Source: Papio anubis (taxonomy: Eukaryota; Chordata; Mammalia; Primates; Cercopithecidae). From it: 64,000 nucleotides of DNA. Both the position numbers and the translations under genes were made by a program. The notes below the pieces were generated by a model, which did no database searches, had not been told where the DNA came from, and saw nothing but the letters and a program-made list of their open reading frames with translations. This document shows positions 11,761 to 22,478 of this stretch, piece by piece. Positions within the stretch are counted from its first letter, which is position 1, and every line of letters starts with the position of its first letter. Where the stretch lies: contig NC_044977.1 of the NCBI RefSeq assembly GCF_008728515.1, positions 840,001 to 904,000 of the forward strand, written 5' to 3'.

Positions 11761-13314
11761 AGCCTAGCTTACAGATACATCATAATCACAAATAATTGTA
11801 AGTAATAAACTAAACTAACAAAGCAGCTGACCATATTTCAACATATTTTTATTGTGAAACTACCATGTACCACTCACCGTGCATCATGCTGAATACACAC
11901 ATGAATAATACAGTTCCTAAATTGCTAGCAGATAGAACTGTGGCTGTTTTCCAGCAGCTCATCACCAAAGTGAACAATATCCTTTATTTTGTGTGTGTGA
12001 CATTAAGAACACTCTAATCCCAGCTTTCTTTCTAGAGTTGTTGGGTTTAATTACTGCTAGATCATCAAGATTGGCTAATGACCTGGAGAAAGATGTAGAA
12101 ATATTCCAAGCATACCTAAAAAATGAGACCATCAGTTCAGATCTGAGAGCACTTCTGAAATAGCTGCATTTAAGCTGCCAGAAACTTGATGGCATCTGCA
12201 AGAAATTGGAAGATGATTCTTACATACTAAATAATCTGATCAGATAACTGAATGTACGGTTAATCACTTTAAAATGAATGAGCAGAGCATGCAAATTAGT
12301 ATGGCAAGAGCTAATGATCAACACACTAGCTTATTAATGGTTTTCAGAAATTAAGTGTTTTCATCATGATTTTTCAGAATTAAAACACTTATTTAGATAT
12401 TTTGATGAATGAATGTACTTTATCATCTGCTATTTTTTCAGAAACACTAGTAAAAATGTAGATAATGTTTAGAGAAGTAAACATGAATTAGGAACTTCAA
12501 AGCAGAGTTGAGTTCCTCTCTTCTTTAATTGTTCTTGTATTTATAGCAGCTTCATGTTTATTTTTTATATTTTTGAAGATATTTTACTAGATACTTTATA
12601 TTAGGAAGCAGGTATATAGCGGCAGCTATTATAATTTTTTAAATGTATAAAATAAGAGAAATAGATCTCAGTGATGAAACTTCTTCATCTTTCATTAAAA
12701 ACATAATTATTTGGAAAGAAAAGCATGGAAAGAGCTGGAATAATATAAATATTGTTGTAAAGTAACATATTATCATAAAAGAAAGTATGTTGTAAACATT
12801 TTATCAGAAGTCTTACAGTAAAGCAGTTGAATAGTTTAATTTTATTAAATCCTTTAAGTTTAGAGTAGCTGGAATATCTAACATCCATTGCAATATACAT
12901 GAGAACATTGAGTTCTGGTTTCTGGGAAGAATGAGCCAATATAATAAGAGGCTGTTTTCTAAAGTTGCAGAGCTAGTTGAGAGCAGGATCAGATCAAAAT
13001 TTGGTTTCTCTCTATTCCTAACCTAACCTCATGCTTTGTTTTCAGTCTCATAAAAATATGAATTTGAGACAAATCACAGCAAATGCTTTAGGACTGGTGG
13101 TGCAATTACAACACATCATTTAGATTTAAGTTATCATCGTCTGGGTTATCAAAAGGAAAAAGAAAGAAGAAAGAAGGGAAGAAACTAATACTGATGAAGT
13201 AACAAATAGGTGCTTGGCCCTGTTCTTAAGTCTCTATAAACTGCATTGGAATTACTCTCATATTTAATATAATTCCTAAAGATCCTTATCCAAAATACTA
13301 TTATCCATCATTCC
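11761..13314. other. unassigned AT-rich DNA
   Basis: Nothing recognisable. A purine-rich tract lies at 13155-13185. No open frame resembles a known protein. Confidence 0.55.
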
Positions 13315-13490
13315 CCTGTTCACTTTCTATTTCCTTACTTTTATTTTTGTTACTTTGTCTATTTGGGTGATTTTTTTCTAACATGCCTCCATTAGAATGT
13401 AAATTCCATGAAGGAAGAATGGTGTTTGGTATAGAGTTGGAGCTAAATAAGTGAGTGCATAAATGTATTTTATTTAATTGCCAAATAAAT
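13315..13490 (+). mobile_element. L2 LINE 3'-end fragment
   Basis: 'tagaatgtaaattccatgaa' and 'ttggagctaaataagtgagt' match the L2 terminal segment (tagaatgtaagctccatgag and its AATAAAT end) with an internal deletion. Confidence 0.6.
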
Positions 13491-13642
13491 GATTTTCCCA
13501 AATTTACTTTGAGGTCAATATTGTAAACTTGCTTTTACAACCGAAAAACCAGAGAACTGAGTTATTTGTGTGGCATTACAGCTAAAAAGTGACCAACCTA
13601 TTTTTCAATGGAAAAATAATACAGAATACTGGCAATAATAAA

Positions 13643-13978
13643 GCTGTGGACTAAATTTGTTCCCTGCAAAACTAATGTATTGAAGCCCCAAATCCCCATT
13701 ATTACGGTATTTGGATGTGGAGCCTTGGGAGGTAATTAAGTCATGGGGGTGGAGCCTTCATGAATGAGATTAGTGCCCTGATAAGATGAGACTGGAGAAA
13801 AATGAGGATACAATGAGAAAACAGCCCTTTTGCAAACAAGAAAGAGTGTCCATACCAGATACTGGATTTATGGGCACATTGATCTTGGAATACCCAGCTT
13901 CTAGAACTCACGAATTTTTGTTGTTTAAGTCATAATATCTGTGGTATTCTGTTATAGCAACCCAAACAGACTAAGACA
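13643..13978 (+). mobile_element. MLT1-type MaLR LTR
   Basis: It starts 'tgtggactaaatttgttccc' and ends 'gcaacccaaacagactaaga'. Landmarks are 'gaggtaattaagtcatgggg', 'gagattagtgccctgataag' and 'ctagaactcacgaatttttg'. This is an ancient solo LTR of the MLT1 group. Confidence 0.8.
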
Positions 13979-14976
13979 GAATGCAGCTTATGTGGGGAAA
14001 GTCAGTAAATATATTTCTATAAATATATATATATACACACATAGAACACATTCTGGGGGACAATAAAAACTAGGAAAGCATTTAGAATGTGATGTATGCA
14101 TATAAAATAGAAATTATATATTATGTATTTTATTACATGTTATTTTGTGTAAGTATAACATTTTCACAAAAAAATATTTGAGTTTTGTGATTTATAAAAT
14201 GATAGATTCCATTTCTAGATTTACATTCATACTTGTGTGACACTAAGAATGATAAAAAAACAGACTGTTCAAGGACAACATGCAAAAAAAAGCATAAAAT
14301 TATATTTTGTTAATAAAAGTTCCCCCAAATGAATAAAGCATGAACATGATCTGTAAAAAATTACAGATTATATATGAATGATATGCATATTAAGTGAAAT
14401 CAAATTCATGTAGTGCACAGAAAGGCCAAGGCCACTGAAGTATGGTTCCCTGAAAAATTTTTTCTGCCTTCTTATGAACATAAGAATTCCAAACAGGAAT
14501 CAAAGTAGAATGATTTTGCAGGTCTGGGACGTTATTAGCATAAAAGAACCCAAAGAAACACAGCACACAGATAGTTTTGTAAACCACATCCTCCGAGTTT
14601 GGACAATCCACTTGAAATTCGGTCAGTCAGTACCAATCACGTCTTCAAACACCCCTGAGCCACATAATCTATTTATCTCTGAATATTTAATACATCAAAC
14701 CACACAGGCACTGTGTTCTGTAATTATTAACATTCTGGCTCGTGATGGAACATACACAAAGCTTGCCTTCAGAGTGAAAACATAAGATCCGGCAATGGAT
14801 GTTTATTTCTTGAAAGGGTTTTGGGAATAAAAACACATCATTTCAAGATTTAAAAAAAAGAAAGCCCTGTTGTAAGGAGTGTTCATAGAGAGAAGGCAAC
14901 TATAAACCTGAGAATAAGTACCAAAAAGCTTCTTGCATTTATTTTGAATTGCTGTCTTTCAGAAGTGTTGAGTTTT
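13979..14976. other. unassigned DNA with a TA/CA run
   Basis: Contains an alternating TA then CA stretch near 14022-14042. A 103-codon frame lies at 14474-14785 but shows no known domain and its codons look random. Confidence 0.5.
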
Positions 14977-15263
14977 GGCCAGGCGCGGTGGCTCACTCCT
15001 GTAATCCCAGCACTTTGGGAGGCCGAGGCGGGCGGATCACGAGGTCAGGAGATGGAGACCGTCCTGGCTAACACGGTGAAACCCCGTCTCTACAAAAAAT
15101 ACAAAAATGAACCGGGCGTGGTGGCGGCGCCTGTGGTCCCAAGGCTGAGGCAGGAGAATGGCGGGAACCCGGGGGGCGGAGCTTGCAGGGAGCCAAGATG
15201 GCGCCGCTCACTCCAGCCTGGGCCACAGAGCCAGACTCCGTCTCAAAAAAAAAAAAAAAAAAA
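14977..15263 (+). mobile_element. Alu, young 'GGCGGGAAC' subfamily
   Basis: An almost full Alu with a 20-A tail. It carries the changes shared by several Alus here ('gtggcggcgcctgtggtccc', 'aatggcgggaacccgg', 'gggagccaagatggcgcc'). About 15 bp of the right-arm 'gctcctcgggaggct' segment is deleted. Flanks share 'ttgagtttt' as a probable TSD. Confidence 0.95.
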
Positions 15264-15499
15264 GAATTATTGAGTTTTAATTTCTTTATGGGGTGTCCCA
15301 TGATCAATAACCTCAGGGAAACATATATTGAAATGGGACAATGCTTACAGTATTATTGTGTCAATACAACCAATGGCACCGGTATCACCATAAGTGATAA
15401 GAGAGATAATATGTTAAATAATATAGACTATGAAGAGCAGCACATGTAGAAATTAGGAAAGACACTTGAGAATCCAGTGAGACGTGCTTTGAGCAGTGA

Positions 15500-15625
15500 A
15501 AAGAACGGAAGACCGGCAGCAGATAGAACCCTCTCTGACATTTACGAGCTAGAGAAGTGTGGGATGAATCTGAATCCTCTGAGCCCTAGTTCCCTCATTT
15601 GTTAAAGGTAGGTGACAATCACAAG
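15500..15625 (+). mobile_element. MIR SINE fragment
   Basis: 'gagctagagaagtgtgggat' then 'ctctgagccctagttccctc' then 'atttgttaaaggtagg' follows the MIR core in sense. Confidence 0.6.
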
Positions 15626-15966
15626 CTAAGAAAACACAGATGGCCTTCAAAACAAATTTTTGCCTCACTCCCATTGGCACTTGACTGAAGTATTAGGCCA
15701 TCAACAGCAGGTAGTCAGAATATCACATTCTGCCTTTAATTGCAGAGTTTTGGTGTCTCTTAGTCCTCCTGGATTGAGCGCTCTACTTTCATAAAAGAGA
15801 TACAATCTGCCAACCCATTCACCCTGATGGCCCATTAAAGGTGGTATAGGAGACACAGATTTTAACAGCTATCATTATAATGCCAAATACTGTATAACAG
15901 CAAATCTCTGTTTATGACTTGATAGACATGTCATTTAAAAAATAATTGTTCTAAACAAAAATATAC
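15626..15966. other. unassigned DNA
   Basis: No gene or repeat recognised in this stretch left of the inverted-repeat arm. Confidence 0.5.
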
Positions 15967-16084
15967 AAGTGTTTAAAGCACTCTGTCAACTTGGTAGTGA
16001 TGTTATCTATACTGTCATATCAGTGAGATAAAAATATTTATACTAAAACTTATATCAAATCATCTTAGCCCAACAATTGATGCT
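15967..16084 (+). repeat. left arm of a 118-bp inverted duplication
   Basis: The reverse complement of this 118-bp segment recurs at 16953-17070 with only three mismatches by eye. The left arm lies just outside an L1M element, so it is probably the source copy. Confidence 0.95.
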
Positions 16085-16679
16085 GAAGTAATTGGACATC
16101 CACAGTAAAATTTTTAAAAAATAAATCCAACATAAAACTCTATCTTTTATAAACAGTGAGTCAAATGTCAAATGGGTAAGAATTTAAATGAAAACTGTAA
16201 AACTATTAAATTTTTAGGAAAAAATAAATTTTAATAATCTGGCATTAGGCAAAGAGTTCTTTAAAATTGAAACAAAAAGAACAATTCATAAAAGAAAACA
16301 TTAATAAATGGACCACATCAAAATTTAAACTTTTATTCTGTAAAAACCATGTGAAGAGGAGAAAAGAAAAGCCAAAGGTTGAGAGAAAATATTTGCAAAC
16401 ACATATCTGACAAAGGACTAATATTGATGGTATACAAAAAAAAAAAACTCTTAAAACTCAATAGTAAAACAAACTAAAAAACAAAAAATGGGCAAAAAGT
16501 ATGAGCAGACATTTCATGGAAGAGGATACATAAATGAAAAATAAGTAACCACAATGAGGTATCACTACACACCTATCATAACAGCTAAAATAAAAAACAG
16601 ATAACGCTAAATGTTCTTGTGGACATAGAGAAACTGAATCACACACATATTGCGGTTGAGAATGTAAAAATGCTACATT

Positions 16680-16936
16680 TTCTGATCCCTCCCTCCTCCC
16701 ACCCTCCCCGCTTAAGTAGGCCCCAGTGTCTGTTGTTCCCTTCCTTGTGTTCATGTGTTTTCATCATTTAGCTCCCACTTATAAGTGAGAATGTGTGGTA
16801 TTTGGTTTTCACTTCCTGCATTAGTTTGTTGAGGATTATGGACTCCATCTCCATCCATGTCCCTGCTAAGGACATGAGCTTGTTCTTTATTATGACTTCA
16901 TAGTATTCTATGGTATATATGTACCACATTTTTTAA
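16680..16936 (-). mobile_element. antisense L1P internal fragment
   Basis: This is the L1P ORF2-end/3' UTR junction region in antisense ('aagtaggccccagtgtctgt', 'gctcccacttataagtgaga', 'ctatggtatatatgtaccac'). Neither a poly(T) start nor a TSD is present, so it is not a standard insertion. It directly precedes the inverted 118-bp copy. Confidence 0.85.
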
Positions 16937-16952
16937 TCTCAGAAAGATAAAA

Positions 16953-17070
16953 AGCATCAATTGTTGGACTAAGATGATTTGATATAAGTTTTAGTATAAA
17001 TATTTTTATCGCACTGATATGACAGTATAGATAACATCACTACCAACTTGACAGAGTGCTTTAAACACTT
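16953..17070 (-). repeat. right arm of a 118-bp inverted duplication
   Basis: Inverted copy of 15967-16084 (three mismatches), embedded inside the L1M and joined to the antisense L1P piece through about 16 bp of filler. Confidence 0.95.
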
Positions 17071-17426
17071 TTGTTATATTTTTACAATAACTTGCACATG
17101 AATATTTACAGCTTTTTTCATAATAACCCCAAACTAGAAACAGCTTTGATGTTTCCCAGTGGGTGAATGATGGAACAACGGCTGTCCATACCTACTGGGA
17201 AATACTATTAAGCCATAAAAAGGAACAGATTATTGATAGATGCAATAACTTGAATGAATATTCCGGAAATTATATTGAGTGAAGAAAAAAAAAAAAGCCA
17301 AGCCCAAAAGGTTACATACTGCAAAATTCCATTTATATAACATTCTAAATGACAAATTTTTAGAAATGGAGAACAGAATAGTGGTTGCCAGTGCTTAGGG
17401 ATGGGAAGGGAGGGAAGAGGAAAGTG

Positions 17427-17460
17427 GTTTTTTTGTTTGTTTTGTTTTGTTTTGTTTTTA
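17427..17460. repeat. TTTTG simple repeat
   Basis: A short (TTTTG)n tract lies inside the L1M 3' UTR. Confidence 0.85.
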
Positions 17461-17765
17461 ATAAAAGGAGAATTCAAGAGACTTTTGGGGAACTGGAACT
17501 ATATAATGTGGTAGTGAATATGCATGTGATAAAATTCTGTAGAACTAAATACACACACATGCACACACGAATTAATGCAAGTAAAATGGGAAATCCTAAT
17601 CAGATGGATGAATTGTATTAATGTCAATATTCTGGTTGTGATTTTGTACTATGGTTTTATAAAATGTTACCACTGAGGGAATGGGCAAAGGGGTACACAT
17701 CAGCTCTCTGTATTAGTTCTTAAAAGTCCTTATGAATCTATAATTATCTCAGTAAAAATTTCAAT

Positions 17766-18187
17766 TAAGTGTGTCAATCACTTGACAATATTTTTTAAAG
17801 TAAATGGTGAAGTTTTGTTTGTTTGTATTGATAGGCTGTTCATATAAAATTGAAGGGACTCAAACATATCCAGATGGGGAAAAAGCTGAGGGGTGAAAAA
17901 AATATAAATTATCATATCTAAAATAATATGGCAATGTAAGAATACAGGGATTAATTTTCAATTCTTCAAAGCTATTTTCGTCAGTTAGTACTCCATCTTT
18001 GTGACGAAGCAACAGTTAGTAAGAAAGTATGTAATAACCTTGTTTGGAACACAGCACATAGAAAAACATATCTATTTCCATTATTCTATAATCGAATGTC
18101 ATTGAACACTTCAAAGACAGCAGAAAGTAACTTCATCTTTAATTACTTTCTACATGTAAGGCCTACCCATTTGATGTATATAAATTT
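17766..18187. other. unassigned DNA
   Basis: No coding or repeat signal recognised between the two L1 elements. Confidence 0.5.
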
Positions 18188-19460
18188 AAAAAAAAAAAAA
18201 AAAAAAAAAACTTTTGTTTTAGGTTCAGGGTTACATGTGCAGGTTTGTGATAGAGGTAAACTCATGTCACAGGGCATTGGTGTACAGATTATTTCATTAT
18301 CCATGTACTAAGCCTAGTACCCAATGGATATTTGTTTCTGATTCTCTCCCTCTTCCCACCCTGCCCTGTTAAGTAGGCCCCAGTAGTAACACAAAGTTCC
18401 TCCCTTTGTGTTCGTGTGTTCTCATCATTTAGCTCCCACTGAAAAGTGAAAACATGCAGTATTTGGTTTTCTGTTTCTGTATCAGTTTGCTAAGGATAAT
18501 GGCCTCTAGCTCCATTCATGTCCCTGCAAAGGACATAATCTTGTTCTTTTTTATGGCTGCATAGTATTCCATAGTGCGTATGTACCACATTTTCTTTTAT
18601 GTTGATTCCATGTCTTTGTTGTTGTGAATAGTCCTGCAATGAACATATGCATATATGTGGCTTTATGATAGAATGACTTATATTCCTTTGGGTATATACC
18701 CAATAATGGTATTTCTGGTTCAAATGTTATTTCTATCTTTAGGTTTTTGAGGAATCACCACGCCATCTTCCTCAATGGTTGAACCAATTTACACTCCCAC
18801 CAACAGTGTATAAGCATTCCTTTTGCTTTACAAACTCTCCAGCATCTGTTATTTTTTTTTTTTTTTTTACTTTTCAGTAATAGCCATTCTGACTGGTGTG
18901 AGATGGTATCTCATTTTGGTTTTGATTTGTGTTTCTCTAGTGATCAGTGATGTTGAGCTTTTTTTCATATGCTTTTGGCCACAAGTATGTCTTCTTTTGA
19001 AAAGTGTCTGTTAATCTTCTTTGCCCACTTTTTAATTTTTTTTGTTTTTATCTTGCAAATTTAAGTTCCTTATAGATGCTAAATATTAGACCTTTGTCAT
19101 ATGCATAGTTCTCAAATGGTTTCTCCCATTCTGTAGATTTTCTGTTTATTCTGTTGATAGTTTCCTTTGCTCTGCAGACGAACTTTCGTTTAATTAGATT
19201 CAATTTGTTGATTTTTGCTTTTGTTGCAATTGCTTTTGGCATCTTCATCATGAAATATTTGCCCATTCCTATGTCCAGAATGGTATTGCCTAGGTTGTCT
19301 TCCAGAGGATTTATGGTTTTGGGTTTTACATTTAAGTCTTTAACCTATCTTGAATTAATTTTTATATATGGTGTAAGGAAGGGGCCCCATTTCAATCTTC
19401 TGCATATGGCTAGCCAGTTATCCCAGCACCATTTACTAAACTGGGAGTCCTTTCCCCAGT
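18188..19460 (-). mobile_element. antisense L1P (L1PB/old L1PA) 3' part
   Basis: It reads as L1P antisense from the 3' UTR ('aggttcagggttacatgtgc') through the ORF2 end ('gctcccactgaaaagtgaaa', 'ggtatatacccaataatggt', 'acactcccaccaacagtgta') to 'tcccagcaccatttactaaa'. About 30 bp are missing near 18600. ORF2 frames survive only as short pieces, for example 19048-19266. A run of about 21 A's, not the expected T's, sits at the 3' end. Confidence 0.92.
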
Positions 19461-19534
19461 GCTTGAATAACAGATTTTTTAAAACCTTCCACATTAAGAA
19501 TTTGAAAATGATTTACCAAAATATTGTAAGTCTC

Positions 19535-19899
19535 TGATTTAGTTCATTTTCATGCTGCTGATAAAGACATGCAGGAGACTGGGTAACTTATGGAAAAAAG
19601 AGGTTTAATTTGACTCATAGTTCTATGTGGCTCAGAAGGCCTCAAAATCATGGCAGAAGGTGAAAGGCCCGTCTTGCGTCACAGCAGGCAAGAGAGAGAA
19701 TAAGAACCAAGTGAAGTGGGGTTCCCCTATTCAAACCATCGGATCCTGTGAGACTCATTCACTATCATGAGAACAGCACAGGAAAGACCCACCCCCAAAA
19801 TTCAATCACTTCCCACTGGATTCCTCCCACGACATGTGGGAATTGTGGGAGTTACAATTCAAGATGAAATTTGGGTGGGGACACAGCCAAACCATATCA
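19535..19899 (-). repeat. THE1 3' LTR
   Basis: Starts 'tgatttagttcattttcatg' and ends 'gccaaaccatatca'. It pairs with the LTR at 21536-21885. Confidence 0.93.
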
Positions 19900-21535
19900 T
19901 TCAGACCCTGGTCCCTTCCTAATCTCATGTCCTCACATTTCAAAACCAATCATGCCTTCCCACCAGTCCCCCAAAGCCTTAACTCGTTTCAGCATTAACT
20001 CAAAAATCCACAGTCCAAAGTCTCATCTGAAACAAGGCAAGTTCCTTCTACCTATGAGCCTGTAAAATCAAAAGCAAGTTAGTTACTTCCTAGATACAAT
20101 GGGGTTATAGGCATTGGATAAATACAGCCATTGCAAATGGGAGACACTGGCTACAACAAACGAGCTACAGGCCCCATGCAAGTTTGAAATCCAGCAGGGC
20201 AGTCAAACCTTAAAGCTCCATAATGATCTCCTTTGACTCCATGTCTCATATCCAGGTCATGCTGATGCAAGAGGTGGGTTCCCATGGTCTGGGGCAGCTT
20301 TGCCCCTGTGACTTTGCAGGGTATAGCCCCAATCCTGGCTGCTTTCACAGGCTGGTGTTGAGTGCCTTCAGCTTTATAGGTGCATGGTGCAAGCTCTAAG
20401 TGAATCCACCATTCTGGGGTCTGGAGGACGATGATCCTCTTCTCACAGGTCCATTAAGTGGTGCCCTAGTAGGGACCCTGTGTGGGAGTCCAACCCCATG
20501 TTTCCCTTCAGTACTACCCTAGCAGAGGTTCTCCATGAGGGTTCCACCCTTGCAGCAAACTTCTGCCTGGGCATCCAGGCATTTCCATACAATTTTTGAA
20601 ATCTAGGTGGAGGTTCCCAAACCTCAATTCTTGACTTCTGTGCACCTGCAGGCTCAACACCACATGGAAGCTTCCAAGGCTTGGGGTTTCCACCCACTAA
20701 ATCAACAGCCTGAGCTGTACCTTGATCCCTTTTAGTCACGGTTGGAGTGGCTGGGACACAGAGCACCAAGTCCCTAGACCGCACACAGCATGGGAACCCC
20801 AGGCCTGGCCAAGGAAACTATTTTCTCCTAGGCCTCCAAGCCTGCGATGGGAGGGATTGCTGTGAAGACCTCTGCCATGCACTGGAGACATTTTCCCCAT
20901 CTTCCTGGGGATTAACATTCCCATTCCGCTCCTCATTACTTAAGAAAATTTCTGCAGCCAGCATGAATTTCCCCTCAGAAAATGGGTTTTTCTTTTCTAT
21001 CACATTGTCAGGGTACAAATTTTCTGAACTTTTATGTTCTGCTTCCCTTATAAATCTGAATGCCTTTAAAGCACCCAAGTCATCTGTTGAATGCTTGGCT
21101 GCTTAGAAATTTCTTCCACCAGTACCCTAAATCATCTCTCTCAACTTCAAAGTTCCACAGATCTCTGGGTCAGGGGCAAAATACCACCAGTCTCTTTGAT
21201 AAAACATAACAAGAGTCACCTTTGCTCCAGTTTCCAGCAGGTTCCTCATCTCCATCTGAGACTACTTCAGCCTGGACTTTATTGTTCATATCACTATCAG
21301 GCTTTTGGCCAAAGCCATTCAACAAGTCTCCAGGAAGTTCCAAGCTTTCCCACATTTTTCTGTTTTCTTCTGAGACCTCCAAGTCTCTAGGAATTTTCAA
21401 ACTTTCCTACATTTTCCTGTCTTCTTCTAAGCCCTCCAAACTGTTCCAACCTCTGCCTGTTACCCAGTTCCAAAGTCGCTTCCACATTTTTGGGTGTCTT
21501 TTCAGCAGCACCACACTCTACTGGTACCAATTTAG
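19900..21535 (-). pseudogene. THE1 internal region with broken open frames
   Basis: Reading antisense, it follows the THE1 internal consensus along its length, next to the 5' LTR ('gtggaagcgactttggaact') through to 'aatgtgaggacatgagatta'-like sequence. The old frame survives only as four stop-bounded pieces at about 21170-21400, 20818-21078, 20736-20936 and 20443-20784. These are remnants of the presumed gag-like frame, interrupted by shifts and stops. No product is expected. Confidence 0.85.
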
Positions 21536-21885
21536 TGTATTAGTTCGTTTTCATGCTGCTGATAAAGACATACCCAAGACTGGGTAATTTATAAAAGAAG
21601 AGGTTTAATTCAACTCACAGTTCCACGTGGTGGAGGAGGCCTCACAATCATGGTGGAAGGTGAAAGGCCCATCTTACATCACAGCAGGCAAGAGAGAGAA
21701 TGCAAATCAAGTGAAATGGGTTCCCCTTAATCAAACCATCAGATCTCATGAGACTCATTCACTTTCATGAGAAAGGCACAGGAAAGACACATCCCCATAA
21801 TCACCTCCCACTGGGTTCCTCCCATGACACCTGGGAGTTACAATTCAAGACGAGATTTGGGTGGGGATAAAGCCGAACCATATCG
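21536..21885 (-). repeat. THE1 5' LTR
   Basis: Starts 'tgtattagttcgttttcatg' and ends 'agccgaaccatatcg'. The final base departs from the TG...CA rule. Confidence 0.93.
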
Positions 21886-22079
21886 GGCTCATTGTATAAT
21901 CTCTATTGTTTTCCAAAATGAGAACATTTGTCTGGTATTACATTAAAGAGACATTTTCCTCATACTTCTAATCTTCTATTTCATCTCTAATGTGCTCTCA
22001 AAGTACTTTAAATACTTCCAAGGTAAATACTTCGCAAATTGTCTGAAAATCATTCTCTGTTAAAAAATATAAGAGTAGA

Positions 22080-22365
22080 GGCCGGACGCGGTGACTCAGG
22101 CCTGTATTCCCAGCACTTGGGGAGGCCAAGGCGGGCGGATCACGAGGTCAGGAGATGGAGACCATCCTGGCTAACATGGTGAAACCCCGTCTCCACAAAA
22201 ACTACAAAAAAATTAGCCAGGCGTGGTGGGGGCGCCTGTGGTCCCAGCTCCTCCGGAGGCTGAGGCAGGAGAATGGCGGGAACCCGGGGGGCGGAGCTTG
22301 CATGGAGCCAAGATGGCGCGGCTCACTCCAGCCTGGGCCACAAAGCGAGACTCCATCTCAAAAAA
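22080..22365 (+). mobile_element. Alu, young 'GGCGGGAAC' subfamily
   Basis: A full-length Alu bearing the shared right-arm changes ('gcgcctgtggtcccagctcc', 'aatggcgggaacccgg'). Its A tail has decayed into the TA-rich array that follows. Confidence 0.95.
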
Positions 22366-22478
22366 TATATATATATAAAATATATTATATATAACATATT
22401 TATTATATATAATATATTACATATCTACTCAGATATATAATGATATATTATATATATTATATATGTTATATATATGAA
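22363..22478. repeat. AT-rich palindromic array after the Alu tail
   Basis: Nearly pure A/T with TA steps. The left 'tatataacata' near 22387 and the right 'tatgttatata' near 22462 are inverted copies, so a hairpin or cruciform is possible. Confidence 0.8.

Larger units (their letters stand above)
16150..17765 (+). mobile_element. interrupted L1M (L1MB-type) 3' half
   Basis: ORF2-derived sequence runs 16150-16679 ('aaaatttaaacttttattct', 'ctgacaaaggactaatattg', 'gaggtatcactacacaccta'). It resumes at about 17071 and continues through the L1MB-type 3' UTR ('tgtgataaaattctgtagaa', 'ccactgagggaatgggcaaa') to about 17765. Roughly 150 bp expected between the two parts are missing and replaced by foreign sequence at 16680-17070. 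Frame is destroyed. Confidence 0.85.
19535..21885 (-). mobile_element. two-LTR THE1 (MaLR) element
   Basis: A complete 2.35-kb element: 3' LTR (19535-19899), internal region and 5' LTR (21536-21885), all antisense. The flanks 'gtctc' (19530-19534) and 'ggctc' (21886-21890) are a 5-bp TSD with one mismatch. The size is normal for THE1, which lacks a pol region and was mobilised in trans by ERVL. Most copies in primates are solo LTRs, so a two-LTR copy is less common. It is incapable of autonomous movement. Confidence 0.95.

Noticed and set aside
14944..15449. Open frames around the Alu at 14977, and similar ones at 22155, 26744, 43639 and 43941
   Set aside because: They translate Alu sequence and its A tail, with no gene behind them.
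20443..21587. A cluster of overlapping frames of 60-121 codons on both strands
   Set aside because: The minus-strand ones are decayed THE1 internal frames and the plus-strand ones are their shadows.
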